Of a DNA stretch of 64,000 nt, positions 55,872-64,000 are shown piece by piece. How positions within the stretch are numbered: the stretch's first letter is position 1; every line of letters starts with the position of its first letter. Below the pieces are notes generated by a model. That model saw only the letters and a list, made by a program, of their open reading frames with translations. It did no database searches and was not told the origin of the DNA. Position numbers and translations under genes: made by a program. Source of the DNA: Cristatella mucedo (Eukaryota; Bryozoa; Phylactolaemata; Cristatellidae); assembly GCA_009760855.2 (NCBI GenBank), contig WPIO01000001.1, positions 13,335,001 to 13,399,000 of the forward strand. The letters run 5' to 3'.

Positions 55872-57424
55872 TGTACTCACAAGACACTGGAACGGGTCGT
55901 GGCAGACCAGTTGAACTCGTATATCGAAACCTCACACCTTGCTAGCAAGTTCCAGTCTGGCTTTAGAGCTAATCACTCCATAGAGTCAGCATTACTTAGG
56001 GTATACAACGACCTACTTAGGAATGCATAAATGGGTAGAGTGTCTCTGCTTGTTTTGCTTGATCTTTCGGCAGCCTTTGACACCATCGATCACAAAGTTC
56101 TTTTAGAGCGCATCTCATCTCGCCTGGGCATCACTGGCACTGCTCTGCAGTGGTTCAGGTCTTATCTCAGTGGGAGACTCCAGAGAATTGACGTGAATGG
56201 ACGAAGATCATCTGAAGTACCTCTGAAATATGGAGTACCTCAGGGCTCCGTGCTAGGTCCGGTTCTTTTCACGGTTTATACTCTGCCTCTTGCTGATGTG
56301 ATTTCCAAGAACAATCTAGGCTTTCACTTCTATGCGGATGACACTCAGTTGTACCTTTGCTTTGATCCCTCCCAGCCTTCGAGCACCTCAAATTCTCTCA
56401 ACTCACTAGCTGCATGCATTGATGACATTGGCAGATGGATGGCAGCAAATTTTCTAAAACTAAACGATGACAAAACTAACTTACTAGTTATGGGCAAACC
56501 CAGTGTGATTCAGAAATTGGAAAGGCTGTCTCTCAAAATTGGCCCTGCCAGCATATCTCCTGTCGAATCAGCTCGAAATCTAGGTGTCATATTCCAAAGC
56601 GACCTCTCGTTAGACGACCATATCAGCTCCACAGTCAAATCTGCCTATTTTCAGCTTCATAATATTGCTAAAATTCGGGCTTGTTTAGATAAGGATACCA
56701 CATCTAAGTTAGTCCATGCATTCGTTACATCTCGTCTCGACTTCTGCAACTCACTGCTTACTGGCCTACCAGCATGTGCGATCAGGCGATTGCAGCTGGT
56801 GCAAAACTCTGCAGCTAGACTTGTCTGTCGTGAGCGTTGCAGTTGCCACATTACTCCACTTCTCGCCGACCTGCACTGGCTACCAGTCAAGCAACGGATT
56901 GACTTCAAGGTTTTGTCGTTTACTTTTAGGTCCCTTCATTCTATGGCTCCAGCCTATCTCTCCGACATACTCCCCCATCAGGCCAAGCATCGTACCACCT
57001 ACTTTTCGGAATCCAACAGTCTAGAAATACCCTGTACAAACCTCAAATCCTTTGGAGACCGTGCATTTAGTTCGTATGCTCCCAAAGCCTGGAACTCCCT
57101 CCCGATCTGCGTCAGAACATCCCTGACCTGACCACATTTAAAAGGAACCTAAAAACACACCTATTTAGGACAGCATTTAGTGGGTCCCTGTGATTCGTCC
57201 TTGATGGGCTTATGCATGCTGACACTGTGCATGCTGCCACTAACCACATTTGCATGCTGACCCTGTGCATGTCACCCCTAACCATATTATTCATTTTGTT
57301 TCTTTTTCAAGCATGATATTACTCACCATTCAATTGCATTTCCCTTTGCAGCAAATGTAAAGCGCCTAGAGAGAGAGATTAAGTTCTCTGAGGGCGCTTT
57401 ATCAAGTGAATTATTACTATTATT
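55872..57424 (+). mobile_element. LINE-I, best copy: reverse transcriptase to 3' tail
   Basis: A frame from about 55875 reads KTLERVVADQLNSYIETSHL, then QSGFRANHSIESALLRVYND, the fingers region. A single TAA stands at 56028, followed by 366 open codons (56031-57131). Reverse-transcriptase blocks are intact: LVLLDLSAAFDTIDHKVLL, GVPQGSVLGPVLF and the catalytic FYADDTQLY. The C-terminal HITPLLADLHWLPVKQRID and SSYAPKAWNSLP follow. One base is missing in a C run near 57120 relative to the other copies, shifting the frame before the usual FKRNLKTHLF end. The 3' UTR, hairpin tail and (ATT)n are complete. The endonuclease domain is absent. CR1/L2-like by motif order. Confidence 0.93.
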
Positions 57425-58865
57425 ATTTTTAAGTCTCCCACTAAGATAAATATTACAGTGTAACTCTACAGCTGAGCTTGTGGCATGCAAATCCGGAGCT
57501 TTACGTCCTAGGATAGACTTTACTTGGTGAGATCCTTGAATATGACATGGTTTTGTACTTGTCGAGAAAGAATGTAAGATTGTAGCCAGATCAGAGACCT
57601 GTATTCTAGAATCTGAATTCAAGTTTGCTGGATCTGCCGGGCGTTGAGAAAAGTTCAAATTCGAATTTTGCCAGTCAAAAGATTCCCGGAAGGATTGCAG
57701 ATTTGCTAGGCCTGCTCTAGTAGCTAAGCAATTTTCTGCAAGGGCATTGATCAACTATATTGCATTTGAATTTGTCATTCTGCTGCTATAGGATCCCTAC
57801 CAGCTTCTAATCTAGCAGCAATGCTACCTCCGCAATGTGCTCCAGTCATGTGGCTATTTCGATGCTCTCAATTCGCTTAACTAGTCAGAAGCACCAAATG
57901 TGGCTAAGCTTTACCCACCCTACCCACCACCGATTGCAGTCCTGCTGTATTGTCACTTTCGTTATGCCTGTATATGCAGTGTTTGCCCCTCTGATCTCTG
58001 CCGTTAGAAGCCGGTGCTTGCAACTACCTTAAACATGCCAGGGTTTCTCCCTGATTTAGGAATGAGCAGGGGCTGGCAACTAATGTCTATCAAAATCCAA
58101 CTTCAAAAAGTGTTTAGACTAAGAAATGGATACCAGCTCTTTTGCCTACCCAATCAGGTAAACGTCATTAGTCATTCCAGATGACGGTTGGCACTAGATG
58201 CATCATTACTCTGGGCTTGATAGCAAGAAAAATAGTTTTAGTTCATAATTCTAGGGACGACTGATCAGAATTGCTTAATAATAAACCTTAGTTATTAATT
58301 GGGCTGCATGCACTTCAAGCTGGGTTTGGATTTTGTAAGGCAGTTAAATATTGAGCTTAGGGACTCGTGCATTAAGCATCCTTAGGATGGGTTCTAATAT
58401 GCTCGACTGGTAAAACTGGCATTTAATTTAAGCAAGGGCAAGTGATCAGCATGAGTAGCATCTCAGTAGCATGCCATTGCCCTAAACTGCCGTTTGTCTG
58501 CCTGTCTACAAAGGCTGGCAGGATTTTCAGCCTCTCCTTATTTAATATCTAGAAGCTGATATCTAGCAGCTGATGTGAATTCTGCTTTAGTCACTGGGGT
58601 TGCATAGGCTCTTGCTTCAAAATTGGGCAGTAGGCTGTGCTGGCTGTAGCCTGCCAAAGGCGTATTTCAGCAAATTTTGCAGTTTCTTGGATTCCCCCCT
58701 AACCTCATATAGTATAGCTTTGGTAGGTTGATAGTGTTCAGCCTTCAGGTGCTACTTTTCATATAAGGCTCGAAACAGACACCAAAGATGTGTCTGAAAT
58801 ATCGAATGCAGTGGCAGTTAGAGTCATTTTTCTTCGACCGTAAGCCAAATATTATGTCCCAAGCA
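57425..58865. other. Intron 21 between two LINE-I copies, no feature seen
   Basis: About 1.4 kb without recognisable genes or repeat families. Open frames are short. Confidence 0.5.
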
Positions 58866-60342
58866 GTCGGGTTTTAGAGCTAATCACTCCACAGAGTCAG
58901 CATTGCTTCGGGTATACAACGACCTACTTAGGAATGCAGACGTGGGTTGCTTGCTTTGCCTGATCTTTCGGAAGCTTTCGATACTATCGATTACCAAGCT
59001 CTTCTTGAATGCCTCTCATCTCGCCTTGAAATTACTGGCACTGCATTGCAATAGTTCAGGTCCTATCTCGGCGGGAGACTCCAGAGTATTGATGTAAACC
59101 GAAAACGATCATCCGAGGAACCACTTAAGTACTGGGGGGAGTACCTTAGGGCTCAGTGCTTAGTTCTATACTTTTCGCGATTTATACCCTTCCTCTTGCC
59201 AATGTGACTGCCAAGGAAAATCTAGGCTTTCACTTCTTTGCAGATGACACTTAGTGATACCTTTGCTTTGATCCCTCCCAGCAGTAACCATGTCGAATTC
59301 TCTCAACTCCCTTGCTGCATGTATTGATGACATTCGCACATTGATGGCAGTAGATTTTCTAAAATTAAATGATGATACAACCAAAAAACTTGTTATGGGC
59401 AAACCGAGTGTGATTCAGATATTGGAAAGGCTAACGCTCAAAATCGCCTCTGTCGGCATATCTCCTATTGAATCAGCACAAAATCTAGGCGTTCCGTTCC
59501 AAAGTGACCTCTCGTTAGACGATCATATTAGCTCCACAATCAAGTTTGCCTACTTTCAGCTGTGCAACATTACTAAAATTGGGGCTCTTTTGGACAAGGA
59601 TACTACATCTAAGTTGATCCTTGCATTTATGACATCTTGTCGTGATTTCTATAACTCACTGCTGGCAGGTCAACCGGCATGTGCATTCAGGCGTTTACAG
59701 CTGACACAAAACTCTGCAGCTAGGCTTATCTGTTGTGAGCACCGCAGTTGCCACATCACACCACTTCTCGCCGACTTACACTGGCTCTCATTCAGGCAAT
59801 GAATCGACTTCAAGGTTTTGTCGCTCACTTTTAGGTCTCTTCATTCTTTGGCTCCACCCTACCTATCAGATCTACTGCACCACCAGGCTAAGCATCGTAC
59901 CGCCTGCTTTTCGAAATATAACTGTTTACCCATACCCATACCTCGTACAAACGTCATATTCCTTGGAGACCGTGCGTTTAGTCCATATGCTCCCAAAGCC
60001 TGGAACTCACTCCCTACCTGCGTCGTCGCGATATCCCTTGACACGACACGTTTAGAAAGAAATTAAAAACGGACCAATTTATCACAGCAGTTAGTGGGCC
60101 ACTGTGATTCAACCTTTATGTGCTTATGTGTGCTGAGACTGTGCATGCTGCCACTAACCAAACATGCATACTGACCCTGTGCATGTCACCCTTAACCATG
60201 TTATTCTTGTTGTTTATTGAGCATGCTACCACTAATTATTCGATCGTGTTTTCTTTTCGGCAAATGTAAAGCACCTAGAAAGAGATTGATTTCTCTGAGG
60301 GCACTTTATCAAGTGTTTTATTATTATTATTATTCTTATTAA
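58866..60342 (+). mobile_element. LINE-I, long degraded copy
   Basis: Covers the same span as the 55872 copy: GGTTTTAGAGCTAATCACTC (SGFRANHS), a frameshifted DLSEAFDTID-like block, CACTTCTTTGCAGATGACAC (FFADD), and a 170-codon open piece at 59290-59802 with NLGVPFQSDLSLDDHI. It ends PPYLSDLLHHQAKHRT, GDRAFSPYAPKAWNSLP, the hairpin tail and (ATT)n. Several stops and frameshifts. It ends 150 bp before exon 22. Confidence 0.9.
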
Positions 60343-60490
60343 GCAGCTGCGAGATTTCTGCAAGCATCGAGTAAGCAGCATGGACACCGCAAAGTGGTCG
60401 CATACAGTTGATAAGTAAATATCCTTATGGTGCTAGATACTCTGGAGAACCTCTGCAGATTGTAATGGAGCTGTCACTTTTTTATTTTAG

Positions 60491-60623
60491 AACTTTTTCT
60501 ATGCGATTTGGACATTCGTAAGCTCCACGACTTTGAGGAGGACTGCTTAGGCGACTTTTTCCTGAATATGCAAATCAAGCACGAGTCATCAACAGACGAA
60601 CGAATTCGGGTTACCAGTGAAAA
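60491..60623 (+). CDS. TRPM exon 22: post-TRP helices
   Basis: Encodes about residues 1126-1169, with KLHDFEEDCLGDFF and STDERIRVTSEK. These match the family KVHDFEEQCIEEYFxEK...DERIRVTSERVE. The acceptor is tttattttag and the donor gtagag; it ends in phase 2. It lies 150 bp after a LINE-I copy. Confidence 0.95.
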
Positions 60624-60945
60624 GTAGAGTGCAGTGGCTTCGCGTGTTCACCGCTTGCAAGTTGAGCAACATATTTTGCTCTCGCTATGCATTGGTTGTT
60701 TGTATGGCATTGCCTTCGTCTGATCACGGTTTTTAAAGTAACTTCTCTAAACAGACGTCAGAATTCCGACATCTGGGGAAAAGACGCACAAACGCATGTC
60801 TCTTAGATGTAATGGTATGGGAATACTACGCGGACATCAGCTGACTCATGTGGAGCAACAGGATGTCTCGTTGAGGTGTACCTACAGTGGCCGAAGCAGA
60901 TTTTCTATAGCAGGGCTTACTCAATTTTAATTTAATCTTCTCTAG

Positions 60946-61052
60946 AGTCGACAGCATTATAGCAAAGATCGATGATGTCAATCAGAAGCAGAGTCTCGTG
61001 GCGGGGGCTTTTTCAACTCTTGAATTTAGAAACAGCATCTTAGAAACTTTAG
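60946..61052 (+). CDS. TRPM exon 23: start of the C-terminal coiled coil
   Basis: Encodes about residues 1170-1205: VDSIIAKIDDVNQKQSLVAG followed by AFSTLEFRNSILETLG. Hydrophobic residues fall at heptad-like spacing, as in the tetramerising coiled coil of TRPM channels. The acceptor is cttctctag and the donor gtaagt. It ends in phase 1, so at least one more exon is required. None was identified in the last 2.9 kb. Confidence 0.9.
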
Positions 61053-61470
61053 GTAAGTTGTCTATTCGTATGGGATGTTTTTGACCTTTTTGTATACAAG
61101 TATGGATGTTGGACTGTATGATCGCATGATAAGCCAAAAAGATTAATGTTGCATCCTTTCTCTCTGCCATGGTTGTCTGGGCTGTATCTTGATCTGCTCG
61201 ATCTATGTTTAACCACTTGTCTCGATTGACTAGATAGTCTACTGCTTAGTCGGCAATGACCCTAATGATTTGGACTTACCAGCCACATAAATAATTCTAT
61301 ACCCTAAAGGAAAATGCAGTTTGCAGAACAGGCATGGCAAATATTCTTCCTCTCGGGTATTAAGCTTAGTTCTGTTATTGTGGCCGTTCACGGTTGTAGA
61401 TACTCCATAAATTGTGGATGTTTTCGTTCAAACAGTATTTCTGGATTAGACTGCTGAATTTAAAGAAAAA
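61053..61470. other. Sequence after the last recognised exon, no exon seen
   Basis: Exon 23 ends in phase 1, so another exon is expected. I tested the strong-looking acceptor at about 63780 and its frame stops within three codons. Confidence 0.5.
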
Positions 61471-61615
61471 TAAAATGCAATGTAAATGAGGTGGCCCCCT
61501 AAGCAAACTGAATGTCTGTCTAGGTGCCTCGCATATGCCACAGGGCTCGAGTCTACAACCTCGGTCTGCAGAGGTGAACATGCTGACCTCCGTCATCAAA
61601 GGCAAGCACCAATCT
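61470..61615 (-). mobile_element. SINE-A copy, diverged
   Basis: In complement, GGTGCTTGCC and a B-box-like GACTCGAGCCCTGTGGCATA are visible, then AGGCACCTAGACAGACATTC. The tail is partly lost. Confidence 0.62.
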
Positions 61616-61787
61616 AACCGTTTCGATGCGAATGTTGGGCTATGGTCTAATGTCTGAGTTGGGGCAGCCTAATGATTCTCAGCTTGGCCGATGGGCAGCT
61701 CATTGACTGGAACACCCCTTCTTAAGCGAACGTAAAGTAGTATTTTCAGAGTGAAAGGTGGCTTTTATTTGGTGCCAGCTTATAATA

Positions 61788-61842
61788 GTAATAATAATAA
61801 TAATAATGCACTTGGTAAAGCACCCTCAGAGAACTCATTATG
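61788..61842 (-). mobile_element. LINE-I tail-only fragment, minus strand
   Basis: (AAT)n followed by GGTAAAGCACCCTCAGAGAA and CTCATT, the complement of the last 40 or so bases of LINE-I. Extremely 5'-truncated. Confidence 0.68.
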
Positions 61843-62221
61843 AGTGACATCCACAAATAAACCACAACTATATTGGTTACCCATGTTTGATTGTCTTATT
61901 GAACGCACAACATTTCAGCAGATGGACTTTGAGCATAATTCGTATCATAATTCCAACAACGGTTTATATGTTGAGCTCTATGTCAGTCGTGATATGGCAC
62001 GGTGGCCTCAGTGTACTTGAGGGCCAGGACAGCCTATTGCAGAGTACTACATATGGCAGCCCATGATTGCAGCAGTAGTCGACTGCAGTACAAACTTCCC
62101 ATATACATTTCCTCCTAGAATAATTTTCATTCGGGGCAGGAACATGACCAGAAATGGACCTTGCATTGCCATTTTTGTCACTGCTCAATAGCTCCTAGCC
62201 AGCAGAGCTCACTAGCAAAGG

Positions 62222-62332
62222 TAAGGACCATAATAGCCAAGGAAATTAGGTGCTCGCTCTTCACGCCCGAGGTTGTGGGTTCGAATCGTGCAGTGGGCGA
62301 TAATGTATTGGCAACTCCAAGCGGTGTAATGT
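62222..62332 (+). mobile_element. SINE-B copy cut by a LINE-II end
   Basis: GGTGCTCGCTCTTCACGCCC and GGTTGTGGGTTCGAATCGTG (B box), then TATTGGCAACTCCAAGCGGT, where the normal SINE-B continuation is replaced by the LINE-II tail. Confidence 0.75.
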
Positions 62333-62600
62333 AATGTATCTCCATCTATCACTCCACAAAGCCACAAAGACTGTATGGGTGTTAAGTAGAAGAGTTTTTT
62401 ATAGTTAGCTTGAAGCACAAGTGGCTTTCGGTATGCATTCGCCAGCCACAGTGCTTCATCTCCTGCAACAAAAAGAAAGAGAAGCATAGATGAGTCAGGA
62501 GAGCAGTTGAGATAGTGAGTGGCATGGCAGTAGCAGCTCAGGACGGCTGGAAAGGATGTGCCATAGTTGGCAGCAGGAGAGTTGTTGTCGTAAACCACCT
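62333..62600 (-). mobile_element. LINE-II 3' end inserted in SINE-B
   Basis: The minus strand has TACGACAACAACTCTCCTGC, TGCCAACTATGGCACATCC and ACTATCTCAACTGCTCTCCT, then a tail ending GGAGATACATTACATTAC. Confidence 0.78.
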
Positions 62601-62640
62601 ACCTTCCTCAACTTGCCCCATCTCGCCTACTGATGCATGC

Positions 62641-62701
62641 CTCTCTCTCTCTCTCTCCCTCTCTTGCTCACTCTCTCTATTCCTCTTTCTCTCTCACTCG
62701 T

Positions 62702-62755
<54 letters not shown>
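62641..62755. repeat. (CT)n microsatellite
   Basis: CT-rich tract with a few interruptions (CCCT, TGCTCA), then about 25 clean CT units. Confidence 0.95.
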
Positions 62756-62984
62756 AGTATGACCAAGGATAATAGTACCGGTAATAGTTTCGGTACCATT
62801 TAACCTATATATGGCTGCCAAAAAACAGTTAATACATTTTACATAACATTGGAAAGTACTTCCCTCAACATTAAGTAGTGGTATGATCCGGAAGTGAGTA
62901 AGTTCGTTGGGCGTGTCTACTTTTGGTAGGTTCACCTCATTTGCTCTTATGTATGTTTCTGGTACAAGGCAAAAATACAAAAAT

Positions 62985-63073
62985 TTCACTTCACTTTACA
63001 GCAAATGTAAAGCACCTAGAGAGAGATTAAGTTCTCTGAGGGCGCTTTATCAAGTGAATTATTATTATTATAA
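62985..63073 (+). mobile_element. LINE-I tail-only fragment
   Basis: CACTTTACAGCAAATGTAAA followed by the full hairpin tail and (ATT)n, with no 3' UTR or coding part before it. About 88 bp long and little diverged, so probably a recent, extremely truncated insertion. Confidence 0.82.
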
Positions 63074-63229
63074 GGCCCCTGGATCACTGTCAATCTGGAA
63101 GTTCCACATGACGATCTTTAACTAGGGGACACTTCATGTACTTTCTAAAATCTTGCGGGTGTACTGCCAATCCTTTCTGTAGAAACCACTCTGTCAGCCT
63201 CCCAACTTGCAATTCAAACCAGTACAATG

Positions 63230-63770
63230 TTCCTCAAGCTTCTATTAGTTGCTTGCAATGCTGCATGTTTACGTGCCTCCAAATGCTAAAGAATTGCTTT
63301 CATGCCTTCCTGACTATGCAATAAGATGCATACAGATAGTGCAAAACTCTGAAGCTAGGTTATTCTGTCGTCTTGCTCAATACTTGAAATACTTCTTTTT
63401 TAGGCTATCCGTAGAGCCACCCGTCCTTCTGTCTTAAGTAGTTTATCTGTGCCTCAAACCAACCTTAAACCCTCTGGAGTCCATGCCTTTAGCTCCCATG
63501 TCTCCGGAGCCTGGAACTCACTCCGGACATACGTCGCGACATCCACTAACTTTATATTTTTTACTTTATAAAGAAGGTAAATGACTCATCTGTTATGCCC
63601 TAAATTTACTCCGTCCACGTGGATTGTCCTTTATGCTCTTGTGCCTGGTGACACTGCACTTAGTACCACTAACCAATAGATATGCTTTCTTTACAGAATT
63701 GTAAAGTGCCTAAAAGTAATATTGTTCTCTTATGATGTTCTACAGATGCTTTATTCTTATTTTTACAATT
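63230..63770 (+). mobile_element. LINE-I relic, C-terminal part and tail
   Basis: GTGCAAAACTCTGAAGCTAG (QNSAARL), then CCTCTGGAGTCCATGCCTTT and GGAGCCTGGAACTCACTCCG (AWNSL). A decayed tail AAAGTGCCTAAAAGTAATAT with GTTCTCTTATGATG follows. An internal deletion removes the HWLPV region. Confidence 0.75.
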
Positions 63771-64000
63771 GTGTTTAGAGAAATCATAGGGATACTCGAT
63801 GAACTTGGAGGCTGAATACAGAACCCGAGGAAGTTGTACATTCGTCTCAGCAACCTCCACCAAGGGCTGAAAACTGCTGGCTTGCTAGAAAATTCCTGGC
63901 TTGATAGAAAGTCAGGATTCTCCCACTGGTCTTTGTCGCTCGATGTGGCAATTGAATCTGACTGACCTCCTCCTCTCCAAGTACCTTAGCTGACTTGTGG

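Larger units (their letters stand above)
3745..61052 (+). other. TRPM-family cation channel gene, 23 exons, both ends incomplete
   Basis: Gene-level entry for the exons listed separately. Every exon junction keeps reading-frame phase and the joined product has no stop over about 1205 codons. Domain order is that of TRPM channels: TRPM homology/SLOG-like nucleotide fold (exons 1-6), helical homology region (exons 7-15), S1-S4 sensor-like domain, S5-pore-S6 (exons 16-20), TRP box (exon 21), start of the coiled coil (exons 22-23). By family, the product is a tetrameric plasma-membrane cation channel permeable to calcium and/or magnesium. Residues read closest to the vertebrate TRPM1/3/6/7 branch, for example [35 protein letters not shown]. 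The N-terminal start, the C-terminal tail and any kinase domain are not seen, so a channel-kinase cannot be told from a plain channel. Introns hold nearly all the other features in the window. Confidence 0.95.

Noticed and set aside
63781-63830. Exon 24 of TRPM after acceptor gtgtttag
   Set aside because: With the required phase the frame hits TAG within three codons. The next exon is probably outside the window.

Overview
The window is eukaryotic nuclear DNA from an invertebrate animal; I cannot name the phylum. It holds spliced genes with GT-AG introns, non-LTR retrotransposon copies at every stage of decay, tRNA-derived SINEs, (AC)n/(CT)n/(ATT)n microsatellites, and no bacterial-style operons. 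The one host gene I can support is a TRPM-family cation channel of the TRPM1/3/6/7 type on the + strand. It runs from an exon at 3745 to one at 61052. The true 5' end (start codon and first exons) and 3' end (C-terminal tail) were not found or lie outside the window. I placed 23 exons by matching peptide conservation to splice sites and reading-frame phase. Joined, they give about 3.6 kb of uninterrupted coding sequence (about 1205 codons).

Gene layout: exons 1-6 (3745-18682) encode the N-terminal TRPM homology/nucleotide-fold region. Exons 7-15 (22372-33245) encode the rest of the cytoplasmic homology region. Exons 16-20 (37878-47127) encode the membrane domain S1-S6 with the pore. Exon 21 (54608-54798) encodes the TRP box region, and exons 22-23 (60491-61052) start the C-terminal coiled coil. 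Introns range from 52 bp to about 7.5 kb. One intron appears to use a GC donor, and the TRP box lacks two basic residues that are usually conserved.

The introns are a repeat landscape. LINE-I is a CR1/L2-like non-LTR family with a conserved hairpin 3' end and (ATT)n tail, present as more than 20 pieces on both strands; the best copy is at 55872-57424. LINE-II is a second non-LTR family ending in a GATACATTACAT-type tail, with a self-nested copy at 42370-43805. SINE-A is tRNA-derived and its 3' end resembles the LINE-I tail. SINE-B is a separate tRNA-derived family. Two tandem arrays with monomers of about 175 bp lie in intron 1 (5640-7830 and 8545-9720); the second has two related units near 48.9 kb. 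A roughly 2.1 kb LTR element without reverse transcriptase or integrase (50057-52164, - strand) is inserted inside an old LINE-I copy.

The pieces do not form a pathway. This is one large channel gene whose introns have collected mobile elements and tandem repeats. All identifications come from reading the sequence and remembered family features; no search was run.
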